From Diphasiastrum complanatum (taxonomy: Eukaryota > Streptophyta > Lycopodiopsida > Lycopodiales > Lycopodiaceae): 64,000 nt of DNA. Made by a program: the position numbers and the translations under genes. The notes beneath the pieces were generated by a model that worked only from the letters and a program-made list of their open reading frames with translations, did no database searches and was not told where the DNA came from. The stretch spans positions 28,472,649 to 28,536,648 of the forward strand of contig CM055100.1 in assembly GCA_029204225.1 (NCBI GenBank), in the 5' to 3' direction. Positions 12,090 to 24,354 of this stretch are shown here, piece by piece (positions within the stretch are counted from its first letter, which is position 1; each line of letters starts with the position of its first letter).

Positions 12090-13267
12090 AACTACTCTTT
12101 GGTTTAAATAGGATTGCATTGCATTCAACTTTCACAAATTATGTATGTACCTCATTTCAGTTAAAATAGGATTTTGTATTGCATTCAAATTTCTAAAAGA
12201 AAGCTCCAAATTGGTTAAAATGGTCCAACACCAAGAGTTGGGCATAGCACAACACCATGTACCTATGGCATGGAGCTTGAATAGGAAGTGTATGGGGCTT
12301 GATTCCAAGGTGGCCTAGTAGAGCATTGGCCTCAGGTTCGTAAAGTTGAGGCTACAGGTCAAGTTGAGGTCTATCAAATGTGGATGTTCAAACATCAAAT
12401 ATATGATAAAATGAAGTTTCTGTCTGTACAATAATAGTAAGGTACTATATTTCACACGTGTGGATCCAATAATGGACATACGATTCCATTCTACACACAA
12501 AATTGCAAGATATCATCACTATAGTGCACTAGTGGATAGATGAACCCAAGAGAACTCATGTATAAGCATGAAATGAGATAAGAGAGAGAGAGAATCATGT
12601 TTTTCCATGCTTGTACACTATTATAATAGGTCTATGCCCTATTTTAAATGTGGTTTTCCTCCATAGAAAGTTCTAGATCCAAAACCCTACTCACTATATG
12701 GACTAGATTCAATGTACCAATCATTCAAATTTGAATGGGTCCAAACTTGCCTACTTACTTTTCTCACTTTCCAAAAGTGGTAATTTAAAAACATTTAGAC
12801 TAATATAACTTTGAAACATCTATCTCTAAGTCTAAAATGCAAATTGGCCTAAATTGCCAATGAACCAAAATATGACTCAACTAGTTGATATTTCTCACAC
12901 TGGATTATAAGTATTGTTGTAGTTGATGTTGGGGATTTGAACAAATCTCATGCTACTAGTCGGACCATCATTCGGTCAATACCTCCATTGGCATTGTACC
13001 TGATCTAAAAACCCATTTCCAAGTGTTTCGACTAATGACCATGTTTGGTTCTTGATTAGAGAGAAATAATTTTTGTCCGTCGCTTCCCTCTAGAGATTGG
13101 ATTCTGGTTGGCTAAGTGCCTCCTTGACAATAGTTAGTTTATGCATTAAAAGACATACTCAGTAATATAGCATGGAGCTTTACCCTTGCCTTTGAAGTCG
13201 TTGAACTGATCCTCGATAAAGATTGTATCCCTGCTAAATAAAATTGACTGATGTACCTCATCCAAGG
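12090..13267. other. Unassigned DNA
   Basis: No recognised coding sequence. It lies directly upstream of truncated copia gag but does not match the leader of that family seen at 31.4-32.1 kb, so it is probably the pre-insertion flank. Confidence 0.3.
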
Positions 13268-13885
13268 AGGCTTGGAACACATTGAAATCCATCTATGAGA
13301 TAAGGAAAACATGAAGGTTGCTCACACTAAGGAATCAATTTTTTCAAAGCTTCCAAAGGAGTGATGAGAGTGCCTCAAATTATGTATTGAGAGTCAAAGA
13401 TCTTCATAAAGAGCTTGCTTGCATAGGAGACAACCTCAATCCAAAAGAGCTAGTGTGTGATCCTAAATGGATTGAAGGAAGAGTTTGACAATCTTGTTCA
13501 ATCTTATGCAATCAAGGAGGAGCTTCCAAGCTTGGAGCCACTACAAGGAGTTCTCATTTTTGAGGAATGTAGGCAAGAGAACAAGCTTATGAGAATCAAT
13601 CAACTTTTCTTGAAGAATGATGGAGAGGTGAAAGCATACTTCACAAAGGACAAGCCAAGAGGAAGGGGCAAAGAGCATCATCAACATTTCAAGAAGGAAA
13701 AGTCAAAGGAGGAGAATGATGAGGAGTCATCACAACCATCAACAAGTTTCAAATCCAACAAGAAGTGCTTCTTTTGTGGTAAGAAAGGGCATTTTGCTTC
13801 TGATTGTTTCAAGAAGAAAGAATTCCAAGAGCAAGCTAGTCTTCCTAAAGAGAGTGAAGGTGAGATAGAAGAGAGTTATCAATAA
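13268..13885 (+). pseudogene. Ty1/copia gag (copia-1), 5'-truncated and frameshifted
   Basis: The sequence begins inside the UBN2-type gag domain (KSIYE, SFQRSDESASNYVLRVKDLH) with a stop near 13308 and a frameshift near 13455. It then runs open to 13885 with a single zinc knuckle, CFFCGKKGHFASDC, at about 13770-13810. Gag packages the element RNA; the knuckle binds nucleic acid. The same gag lies in opposite orientation at 18795-19410, where it is less truncated, so the N-terminal about 100 residues are missing here. Protease sequence follows directly. Confidence 0.9.
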
Positions 13886-13897
13886 GGATCTTTCATC

Positions 13898-14490
13898 ATG
13901 TCTATGTACTCTTCTTCTAGTTTTGAAGCTGAAAACACATGGTGGATAGATAGTGGATCTAGTTCTCATATGACTAGTTCAAGAAAATATTTTACTCATC
14001 TTGCACCTTTGGTTCTACAAAGTTCATCTTCTTTCCTATTGATGGTGAATGCAAGATAGAAGTAATTGGTAGTGTACCAATTGGTGTTGAATCCACTATG
14101 ACTCTCAAAGACATACTTTTTGTGTCTAATCTCACTATGAATCTCATTAGTGTTGGCAAGATGCTAGATGATGATTTCCAAGTTGATTTTGGAAAAGATG
14201 CTTGCTTGGTTAAGAGGGATGGTGACGTGGTAGCAAGTGGGACTAGATGTGGTAATATTTTCAAGATTGATGCTAATTGTGGAAGTGTGTCCAAGAGGAG
14301 CTTGGATCATCTCAAGGAGGAGAAGGCAAGTGATCTACCTCAACCTATGTTCCAAGATGGTAAGGCTCATGAAGCATGGAGACTTATTGCCAAGGAAGTT
14401 CATGAAGTCTCTTATGTTGTTCATTTGGATGATCTCATTTCATCATGTAGAAGCAAAGATGGTGTCATTTCATGTGACTTCTTATTTTAA
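13898..14490 (+). pseudogene. Ty1/copia protease region (copia-1), frameshifted
   Basis: An MSMYSSSSFE start is followed by WWIDSGSSSHMTSS, the aspartic-protease active-site DSG motif of copia Pol. A short deletion near 14010 shifts the frame. The homologous reading resumes at 14098 (LKDILFVSNLTMNLISVGKM, then the DFGKDACLVKRDG block). After about 14337 the sequence departs from the other copy. No integrase, reverse transcriptase or RNase H follows before the LTR at 14874, so this copy is gag-protease only. Confidence 0.85.
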
Positions 14491-14873
14491 GACTTCAATT
14501 GGAGGTATCTCTTATCAATGATGTTTGATATGAAGATTGCAATAGTTGATAATTTGATAATGATGTCATCCATATGCTTTGTCAATATTCCTTTGCATAT
14601 AAGGAGTAAGGAGGATCTATAATCAATCAAGAGGATGATGGTAGGATTCTCAAATCTACCAAAAATCCAAGTGTATGATGGAGATTTGCCAAGGCTTGAG
14701 GAAGAGTCTTCTCAACACATGGTTTCAAGGGGATCTTCAAGAGTCAAGGCCGAGTCTATGTGGCTCACTTGATCTAGCCAAGTCTTTGATGTTGATTAGG
14801 CCATTTTTGGCATAAGAGGCAAAATAGGCAAGTACACATGTAAAGGCTTGATTTGGCCAAAAGTAAAAAGTGA
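14491..14873 (+). mobile_element. 3' internal region and polypurine tract of copia-1
   Basis: Noncoding remnant between the protease frame and the LTR. Its last bases, AAAAGTAAAAAGTGA, are purine-rich apart from one T and directly precede the TGTAGCTCG LTR start, as expected for a plus-strand priming site. Confidence 0.5.
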
Positions 14874-15437
14874 TGTAGCTCGAGTTAGGTTAGGCTACTT
14901 ACATTTCTCAAGTTAAGATTTGGTGAGTGATTCATCCCTATGTGTTGGCATAAGAGTTAGTGACCAATCAAAATGCTAGAATCTATCAAAATGGTCCAAT
15001 CAGGATTGACGACTCATATGTCACTCAACGAATAGGATTTAGAGAAAGAAAAAAAGGAGTCCAATCATATTTCACTCCCATTCACCCTAAATTACTACTT
15101 ATATGTGACTTAGTTCATTTTTAATCAAGTATTTTGGAGTTATGAGATTTCTACACTATTTTGGCAAATCTTGATCTTCTCTCTCTACTCGAGTTTTGGA
15201 TGGTTGATTCTCTCTCTTCCCAAGAGGAAGGCAATTTCATACTTAGTTTGTTCATACTCAGGTCTCCACACGTGTGAGTGTACTTGTATGAACGATTTAT
15301 GCATGATTTTTAGTACTCTTGCCTTAGATTTATGGAATAGATCTTGGGTTTCAATCGTTGTGTGATCTATGTGCAATCACCACATCTTAGGAGATCAAAA
15401 TCACACTTTTGGGCACTCCCACGTGTGAAATTCAACA
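14874..15437 (+). mobile_element. Ty1/copia LTR (family 1), 564 bp
   Basis: Begins TGTAGCTCGAG after a polypurine tract and ends TTCAACA directly before a TGGTATCAGAGC primer-binding site, satisfying the TG...CA rule. A TATA-like CTTATATG lies near 15102-15111. The last about 60 bp resemble the end of the LTR at 31380 (GATCAAAA then a CCCAC-CGTGTGAA block). Confidence 0.8.
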
Positions 15438-15449
15438 TGGTATCAGAGC
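15438..15449 (+). promoter_or_regulatory. Copia primer-binding site (initiator tRNA-Met type)
   Basis: TGGTATCAGAGC, complementary to the 3' end of initiator tRNA-Met, lies immediately after the LTR end and marks the start of an internal leader. Confidence 0.95.
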
Positions 15450-15751
15450 TAGCCTAAGATATCCATGCATATGTCAAGTTTGATGTGAAAATTTGCCTTG
15501 AAATCAAGATTTTGTGAGTGTAGATGCATCTCCTTGTCTATCTTTGTGATTTTAGGATCAAGAAGGGTCATAATCATTATGAATGGACCTGATCTAGTAA
15601 TGTATAGAATTCAGTGCTCAAAAACATGTGAGGTACAGCCAAATTTGATGGTTTGGTTCTTCTCCAAGTTAGATCCAAAATCTATGCTAGATAGCTTGTT
15701 AGAAAGCTACAAAAGTCTAGTTTTTTATGCAATTCGGTTCAAACCAACTGG
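15450..15751 (+). mobile_element. Copia 5' leader, truncated
   Basis: Untranslated leader homologous to 31394-31680, sharing the GG-CC-GATC start and the TTAGATCCAAA and TAGAAAGCTA blocks. It breaks off without gag and joins an RNase H tail of another element. Confidence 0.7.
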
Positions 15752-15936
15752 ATGTGCCAATCTGAAGTACCATTACATTTGAGATTTGATCTCGAAAGGA
15801 GAGCTCCAAGTCCAGTATATAAAATCAGAAAATATGATTGCAGATCTGCTCACGAAACCGCTCGACAAGCCACTCTTTGCCAAGCAAAGAAGGGCAATTG
15901 GATTAAACGTACAAAGCTGCAAGGTTCAAGAGGGAA
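15752..15936 (+). pseudogene. Ty1/copia RNase H C-terminal tail (copia-2)
   Basis: The plus strand reads KYHYI, a stop, then DLISKGELQVQYIKSENMIA and DLLTKPLDKPLFAKQ, the strongly conserved end of copia Pol. It ends in a purine run (AAGAGGGAA) that serves as polypurine tract for the LTR at 15937. All upstream pol is missing and the 5' junction is with an unrelated leader. Confidence 0.9.
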
Positions 15937-16739
15937 TGTCAGAGATGGTGAACTCCTGCAACTTTGTCGCAGCACGAACAAGAAAGGAAGGTCAAACGAG
16001 AACGATTCATTGCAGTCAGCGTGTCTTTGACTCAAAGCACGAACAAGGCGCGAATCATTCGTGAATCGTAAACACACCTCCAAGACCGCAAACTACAAAG
16101 GGGCGCAAAACGAAAAACTACGAAAGAAACGAAAAGAATGAAAGCAAATGGGAGATTACAAAACAAATGAAGAAAATTTTTTTGCGCTACCAGCTGGCAG
16201 CTCAACGGGCTTCACGCCCAGCTGAAATGAATGGCAACGACGAAGACTAACTAACTAGTTGATTAGCGTTAACTAGTCTTATGATTCTATGTTTTATCTT
16301 CTTGTAAACTCCACATAGTGGAGGTATAAATGATCCTCTCTGGATCATAACTAATGAATCTAAATACAGAGCTCTGTAAGAGACAAAGAGAGAGAGGTAG
16401 CGAGTAGAGCAGGAAAATACTAGAAACCATAGCTGTGCATGAAAGTCTGCCAACGAGCAGAACACAGCGAAAGAGTAGAGTTTCATTCTACCAACGAGCG
16501 AGACACTGACGATCTCGCTCTAAAAACTAAACTGATAATACAGTTGTTCCATTTTTGTGCATCTCCCTATCTTGTGCTATCAATTGTCTTGATTGCTCTA
16601 ATAGAATGTGTCCTGTGATGTGTAGTCGCATGTCTGAGATCTTGTAAACAACTTCTGCACAAAAGAAAATTCAAAGACACAAAATCTTTTGCAAATAAGA
16701 AGATGAAGACGAAAAGGGAACAACCCCGCTTCCACGACA
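15937..16739 (+). mobile_element. Ty1/copia LTR (family 2), about 803 bp
   Basis: Starts TGTCAGAGATGG after a purine tract and ends CCACGACA. About 300 bp of its 3' half (16430-16739) match, in reverse complement, the LTR at 30368-30690, which has a primer-binding site at its end. That confirms the identity and the 3' boundary. A TATA-like GGTATAAATG lies at 16323-16332, and a short GA-rich tract lies near 16385. Confidence 0.85.
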
Positions 16740-17021
16740 GAGATTTTCACAAATTGGTCCAACTATACTCTAGTGTGACAATCAGAGTTGTATAGCTCTG
16801 TCATTGAACCAACGAACTCACACAAGAACCAAACATATAGAGGTTCAACTTCATTTTCTCATAGAGAAGGTTCAGAAGACGTTGCACTAAGTTACTGTCA
16901 CACAGACAGTATGTTGGCTGACATTCTGACAAAACCATTGTCAAGGATCAAACATTCTACTCTAGTAGAATTGTTAAATCTCAATCTGAGTCCAGATTCG
17001 TAGCAACAAGCTTAAGAGGAG
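16740..17021 (+). pseudogene. Ty1/copia RNase H C-terminal tail (copia-3)
   Basis: One frame reads CDNQSCIALSLN, then RTKHIEVQLHFLIE. After a frameshift another reads SYCHTDSMLADILTKPLSR, ending with a stop at about 17001. These are the typical last blocks of copia RNase H. The AGAGGAG purine tract just before 17022 primes the LTR. The piece starts abruptly at the end of the family-2 LTR. Confidence 0.88.
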
Positions 17022-17792
17022 TGTTGGAATTCTAATCTTCTCCTACTCATCCCTTCGCCCTCCTTCTACTCTCAAGAATTCTATCTCTCCGAATCAGTTT
17101 GCAATGTACACGCAAAATCGAATCAGGCAGAATCGCAAACCACAAGGAGTCATTAAAACCCGTAGGTTACTATCTACGAGCACTTGCAGAATCTCGTCGA
17201 CCATCGCAAGTGACCTTCTTGCGATCTCCTACGATGGAAGCTATGACCAGAGTCAACTCTCCTCAACCATTTGAAAACATAAGCAACTTACTTATGGTTG
17301 TCAATGAAGTCAACCAGCGACAATGGTTTGCGGGTTCCTATGAAGTCAACTAACGATTGTTGACCCATCTCATCGTTTAGCTCCGTAAGTTCTCACTTAT
17401 GGTTATCAACGAAGGAAGCAAACGATCACCTACAAAACAAATGATCAACAGCTGATCGAACAACCAGCGGTTGCTCAAACGATTGCAGACAGACTACGAC
17501 CATCACGGCCTACATCCTTGCACTACAATGCATACGGAGGATACGTTACACTGTACTTCTTATCCTTCATGACGCTCCAATAACGGATCTACGGATCTTG
17601 TTTAAATGACTGTTAATCATCTTGTATATTGTAATTACAATAAATTAAAAGACTCTGACAACTATAAATATGTATCTGAACGAAGAGAAGGAGTGATAGG
17701 TGTTGTTGAGTTGAACAATCTGTAGATACACAGAATGATTAAAATGACCAAATGGTCTTAAGTAGCTAGCTCCTTAGAGTTAGTGATTCATA

Positions 17793-17887
<95 letters not shown>

Positions 17888-18050
17888 AGAACTGTAGCCA
17901 TAGTTTCAGAATCTGTAAGTAGGAATACGCGCTTATCAACACTACTGTATTGTGTTTTGATTCTCTCAATTATACAGATTTGTTATTGTTCAGTTATTAC
18001 GTTCTTGATTGAATGAAATTCTCTCTCTCACTCTCTTGCACACAAACACA
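17022..18050 (+). mobile_element. Ty1/copia LTR (family 3), 1029 bp, carrying a (GA)n tract
   Basis: Begins TGTTGGAATTC after the RNase H tail and polypurine tract and ends CACAAACACA directly before a TATCAGAG primer-binding-like sequence. A TATA box (ACTATAAATATG) lies at about 17660, and a 90-bp (GA)n microsatellite (17796-17885) lies about 130 bp downstream of it, in the expected transcribed R-U5 part. Internal short direct repeats (CAACGA-type) occur around 17270-17470. Confidence 0.85.
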
Positions 18051-18236
18051 GCTATCAGAGACAGAGGATCGCATGGCTGTCCAAGATGCCTAATGCTTCG
18101 CAATCCTACTATTACGACAGTCTCAAACTCCTACTCTGATAACCCAAAAGAACAATAAGCTTTTGATTTTATTCCCTAGTCAATCCACGTTCCTGAAATC
18201 ATAGTTATTACTGTGTTCATAGTCTTCATTATTTTC
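18051..18236 (+). mobile_element. Copia-3 family leader stub
   Basis: A GCTATCAGAG primer-binding-like site and a short leader with ATG at 18073 are followed by sequence that does not continue into gag. The stub is cut at 18237 by an element in opposite orientation. Confidence 0.5.
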
Positions 18237-18794
18237 TTATTGTTGGTAGAGACATCGTTTACATCGTAATTGCCTCTCGTGTTCTTCCGTCGTGGCTCCA
18301 CTGCAATCGTAATCAGTCGTAGACCATTTCACGTCATACACCAACAGATCACTTGCCTTCTCCTCCTTGTTATGATCCAAGCTCCTCTTGGCCACACTTC
18401 CACAAGGATTAGCGTCAATCTTGAAAATATTACCACATCTAGTCCCACTTGCTACCACATCACCATCCCTCTTAACCAAACAAGCATCTTTTCCAAAATC
18501 AACTTGGAAACCATCATCTAGCATCTTGTCAACACTAATGAGATTCATAGTGAGATTAGGCAAAAAAAGTATGTCTTTGAGAATCATAGTGGATTCAACA
18601 CCAATCGGTACACTACCAATTCCTTCTATCTTGCATTCACCATCAACAGGAAAGAATATGAACTTTGTAAAACCATAGTAAGGTGCAAGATGAGTAAACG
18701 ATTTTCTTGAACTAGTCATATGAGAACTAGATCCACTATCTATCCACCATGAATTTTCAACTTCAAAACTAGAAGAAGAGTACATAGACATCAT
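18237..18794 (-). pseudogene. Ty1/copia protease region (copia-4), chimeric end
   Basis: Opposite-orientation copy of 13898-14337. It begins MMSMYSSSSFEVENSWWIDS, contains the DSGSSSHMT protease site, and has the IGSVPIG, LPNLTMNLISVDKM and DFGKDACLVKRDG blocks in one open frame of 185 codons. Its last about 35 residues do not match the other copy, so the 3' end is joined to foreign sequence. It is better preserved than copia-1 because the deletion near 14010 is absent here. Confidence 0.88.
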
Positions 18795-19717
18795 GAGAGA
18801 TCCTTCTTGATAACTCTCTTATATCTCATCTTCACTCTCTTTAGCAAGATTGGCTTGCTTGAGAGATTCTTTCTTATTGAAACAATTAGAAGCAAAATGC
18901 CCTTTTTTACCACAAAAGAAGCACTTCTTTTTGGATTTACAACTTGTTGATGGTTGTGATGACTCCTCATCACTCTCCTCCTTTGACTTGTTCTTGAAAT
19001 GTTCACGATGATCTTTGCCCCTTCCTCTTGGCTTGTCCTTTATGCATTCACCTCTCCATCATTCTTCAAGGAAAGTTGGTTGATTCTCATAAGCCTGTTC
19101 TCTTGCCTACACTCCTCGAAAATGAGAACTCCTTGTAGTGGCTCCAAGCTTGGAAGCTCCTCCTTGATTGCATAAGATTGAACAAGATTGTCGAACTCTT
19201 TATTCAATCCATTTAGGATCACTTGCACTGGCTCTTTTGGATTGAGGTTGTCTCCTATGCAAGCAAGCTCTCTATGAAGATCTTTGACTCTCAAAACATA
19301 ATCTGAGGCACTCTCATCACTCCTTTGGAAGCTTTGAAAAATTTGATTCCTTAGTGTGAGCAACCTTGATGTGTTCCTTGCCTCATAGATGGATTTCAAT
19401 GCTTTCCAAGCCATATTCAGCCCATAATGCATATAAACATGTTAAACTAACAACTATGAAATAGACAACACTATTGAGAATGTTTTGAAACATGAGTCAA
19501 TCTCCCTCAACACTTCATTGGAAACATTCATCTTTATGATATGTAGGGCCTTTTTGTGAAGCTCTTGGAGCACTTGAGGCTCCTCCTCAAGTCCTAGCAC
19601 AATCTCCATCATATCTTGGAGCACCAAAATGGACTCTATACTCACCTTCCAAATAGCATAATTGGAGGTGTTCAATCTCTCACTTGATTCCAATAGGAAG
19701 GAAGCTATGGAAGCCAT
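18795..19717 (-). pseudogene. Ty1/copia gag (copia-4)
   Basis: ATG at 19717 starts MASIASFLLESSERLNTSNY and AIWKVSIESIL, the characteristic copia gag N-terminus. Breaks near 19440 and 19040 shift the frame. The middle has FQRSDESASDYVLRVKDLH and VILNGLNKEFDNLVQSY, and the zinc knuckle CFFCGKKGHF lies at about 18880-18920. It is the same family as copia-1 at 13.3 kb in inverted orientation. Confidence 0.88.
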
Positions 19718-20126
19718 GAAAAGTGAAAGAGGTAATGGATAAAAAAATGTTGCTTCTCTCTCAATAATGGATTCCTAAAAGGTGTACTACCAACTCCAAT
19801 ATGAGATCTTGCAACTTGGTGTGATACCTATCTCACTAGCTCTACCAATTTCTCTCAAAATAGATCAAACTCTCATCTCAAGATGGAGCAAGGACAAAGT
19901 TTGGGTCAACTTGACTCAAATACACAAAAGCACTCAAAAACATCCACAAATTACTAATTGGATTGCATGAAACTATGTGGGTATGACCTAAAAAAATTGT
20001 CTAGATCTCAAATAGACAAGATTAGCAAGTTTTTTCTCTAAGTTTTTGGATCAAACAAGCAAGATATGGATCAAACCAACAGTGTCCATATAGGTCTAGG
20101 TGCCCTACCTACCCTCATTCAAAAGG
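19718..20126 (-). mobile_element. Copia-4 5' leader
   Basis: Untranslated leader on the minus strand. It shares GGTAGGTAGGGCACCTAGAC with 31729-31750, and the segment just before gag matches about 32075-32115. It stops near 20126 before any LTR or primer-binding site, where another copia tail begins. Confidence 0.7.
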
Positions 20127-20790
20127 CTATACCTGTGTGCTTTGTCTTGGAATGAAAGACGGGATCCTGGGACAGATAGATGGCCTCTGAGAGTCCATCA
20201 TCATCATGCTTGGCCCTCCTTGTGGTATCTTGATTGTCTCTAGCATCATCTGCAGCCACACTACCTCATTCGCGACCTTTGAAGCTGTGACATATTCAGC
20301 TTTGCAAGAGGATTGAGCCACCAAGGTTTGCTTTTTGCATATCCAGCTGATTGTAGCTCCGCACGCTATTGTACATCCTCCAGTAATGGACTTGCTGTCA
20401 TCTTTGTAGCTCGCCTAGCTTGCATCACTGTAGTGATGTAGCTCAAATTCTTTTTCTTCGTTTTCAGCTCTGTAGGTTAATCCCACATTATGGGTACCTT
20501 TCAAATACTGTAGGATTCGTTTTGCCATTTGCCAATGTGCCATGCCAGGATTGGAAGAGAATTGGCTCAATGTGGAAAGCCAGATCGGGTCTGGTACAAA
20601 TTGTCAAGTACATCAGACTACCAAAGAAGTTTTGGTAGGGTATACCTGCCATCTTTTGTTCTTCCTCTTACATTTTTGGGCAATCCTGTTTCGTGAGCTT
20701 TGCTCCAGCTATCATTGGTGTGGCTTTCTCTTTGCAGTCCATCATGTGGTACTGCTTCAGCACTTTGTTGTGTCGTCGATGTAGCATAGA
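20127..20790 (-). pseudogene. Ty1/copia reverse transcriptase end and RNase H (copia-5, 3' portion)
   Basis: Reading down the minus strand: VLKQYHMMDCKEKATPM, then MAGIPYQNFFGSLMYLTICT and RPDLAFH (end of RT), then VAQSSCKAEYVTASKVANEV and VWLQ (RNase H), then PVFHSKTKHTGI near 20130. Several stops and frameshifts interrupt it. It lies on the same strand as the copia pol at 27.1-30.3 kb, and the LTR cluster 20836-27093 separates them. The two are best read as the split halves of one element, although about 150 residues between them are not seen. Confidence 0.8.
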
Positions 20791-20944
20791 GGTTTGTCGC
20801 TGGGAGTGGCAACCTTGCCTTCACCTGCATAGCAAGAAGAGAGAGGGAGAGGAGAAAGAGAAGAAAGAGAGTGGAGAGAGGGAGAGAGAGAATGTCTAGG
20901 TTGAGAAAGGCTTTGGGGGCTCGAGCGCCTACCCAAAGCTATTC

Positions 20945-20984
20945 TATCCCAACGTAGGGAGAGAGGGAGAAGAGAGAGAGAGAA

Positions 20985-21074
<90 letters not shown>

Positions 21075-21544
21075 GAGTTATCTTAGAATGAGAATGGAAG
21101 ATGATACAATACAAAGGAAATGACTCCCTCTTATAGATTTTAGAGGTGAGCCTCCTTTACTCACATTGGCCACTTCATTGGGGCAAGGATTCTAATCAAA
21201 GCCTTTAAAATAAACACAACTTAAATCTACTGGTGCTAAGAAAGCACAAGGGCACTCACATGAGTCATGTGAGTTTTAAGTTGGGTCCTTTTAGCTTTTT
21301 TATTTGCAACTTGACTTAGGGCCTCTAATGTCATTTTAGAGTTTTAAGCCCCTAGTCTCTTATTCCTAGGAATTACAACTTGCTACTTGTGCTCATTGGT
21401 GGCTGGGCTTATACACACAGGATGCCAGCGCCTTGCACTTATTATTCTATTGTACTGTGGCGGGGCCACTAGGCAAGGCTTGGCCAACAGTATTTTAAGT
21501 GGTGGGACCCACTTATTTATTTGTATACATGAAATATCCACAAC
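20945..21544 (-). mobile_element. LTR copy 1 of the cluster
   Basis: About 600 bp. On the minus strand the promoter-like TCTATAAGAGGGAG (plus 21127-21140) precedes a (CT)n tract (plus strand (GA)n, 20988-21065). It shares the ACTCACATTGGCCACTTC variant with copy 2. Confidence 0.85.
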
Positions 21545-21810
21545 ATGGTCCACGACCCAAAGTAGTGCCGGTCCCTCGGCACTAGGCTGCAATTGTCGTG
21601 AAGGGCGCTGTTGTCGGTTCTTTTATTGTTGGGACATGGTGCTTCAGGAAAAGCGTGGATAGAATTCGCTTACGTAAAGCCTGAGGCTTTATTAGATGAT
21701 GGCGATCAGTAAGAACTTGGACTTGCCAGAAAGAGAGTGGAGAGAGGGAGAGAGAGAATGCCTAGGCTGAGAAAGGCTTTGGGGGCTCGAGCACCTACCC
21801 AAGGCTATTC

Positions 21811-22396
<586 letters not shown>

Positions 22397-22661
22397 TGGT
22401 CCACGACCCAAAGTAGTGCCGGTCCCTCGGCACTAGGCTGCAATTGTCGTGAAGGGCGCTGTTGTCGGTTCTTTTATTGTTGGGACATGGTGCTTCAGAA
22501 AAAGCGTGGATAGAATTCGCTTACGTAAAGCCTGAGGCTTTATTAGATGATGGCGATCAGTAAGAACTTGGACTTGCCAGAAAGAGAGTGGAGAGAGGGA
22601 GAGAGAGAATGCCTAGGCTGAGAAAGGCTTTGGGGGCTCGAGCACCTACCCAAGGCTATTC

Positions 22662-23294
<633 letters not shown>

Positions 23295-23481
23295 GGTCCA
23301 CGGCCCAAAGTAGTGCCGGTCCCTCGGCACTAGGCTGCAATTGTCATGAAGGACGCTGTTGTCGGTTCTTTTATTGTTGGGACATGGTGCTTCAGGAAAA
23401 GCGTGGATAGAATTTGCTTACGTAAAACCTGACGCTTTATTAGATGATGGCGATCAGCAAGAACTTGGACTTGCCAGATTT

Positions 23482-24339
23482 TCAATAATACCCATAAGGT
23501 TCTGGTGGCCATTCCGGATAACCTTGTTCATCAACAATTGGGTAGTTGAGGCATTCCATCAGAGTATCCCAAGATAAAACTGGATCCTCATAGATTGGCG
23601 CAACTGGTCCCAATATCATGGACTCTCTCAAATCATAATGTGGATATGACATGCTTGCTTGACTCTCTTGTCTGTCCAGGTATTCGTGGTATGCCATAAC
23701 CTGACGACTTTCCTCAACAGTCAATATCAAAGATTAAGGACAAGGCTTTGTCATTGTAGGCACTGGTGCTTGCTGTATTGGAGGCCTATTTGGGCTTGAA
23801 TTTCCTAAATTTGGCCTTTGAAGAATGGATATACCCCAAATTGGCGTTGATTTGGGGGTCTGTTGAATTGTGGAACAATTAGACTTTGGTTGAATCTTGC
23901 TCGTTGAGGGGCAATCATCAACTTCAGTCTTCCCTTGGTCATTGCATTTCCCTGTTGAAGGTTGCGTGACTGCACTTTTCCTTGGATCTTGTGTTGAATT
24001 GCCTTCAAGTTGCTCTGTTGACGCTAGTCCCCTTTGTAATTCATCACTAAGAATTTTTTGTAGAGATTGCGCCAAGAGACTTGGTAAAATCCGTTGGACT
24101 TCATCGGATGCCAATTTCTTGACTTCCTTAGTTACCATTGGTGTGATGGATTCTACCATCTCTGTCTTCTGTGATGGTTCTACTTGTTTGCCCGAGGGTA
24201 TCTTTGCGTACTTTGGGACTTTTGCCAGATTGTCTTCTTCATCACTCGTTTCATAACCCGATGGCACTAAGATTTTTCTTTTATAGTGTGTTTGAGGTGG
24301 AAGGGCCACCACAAGTGCATGTCGGTCTACATAGGCCAA
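23482..24339 (-). pseudogene. C-terminal accessory region of the gag-only element
   Basis: About 285 codons in the same frame as the zinc-knuckle region, interrupted by one TAA at 23731-23733. The first part is charged and low in motifs (SGYETSDEEDNLAKVPKYAK, then a helical stretch around VKKLASDEVQRILPSLLAQS). The middle is Ser/Thr/Gln/Pro-rich. The last 83 residues are Tyr/Pro-rich and acidic, with YHEYLDRQESQASMSYPHY and ending near PEWPPEPYGYY. No protease, RT or integrase signature is present. I do not recognise the domain; in gag-only elements it would sit where pol is expected. Confidence 0.6.
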
Positions 24340-24354
24340 ATGCCTCCTAGCTAT

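Noticed and set aside
23897-24256. 119-codon plus-strand frame opposite the gag-only element
   Set aside because: Shadow of the minus-strand frame; the minus strand has zinc knuckles and continuity with neighbouring coding blocks.
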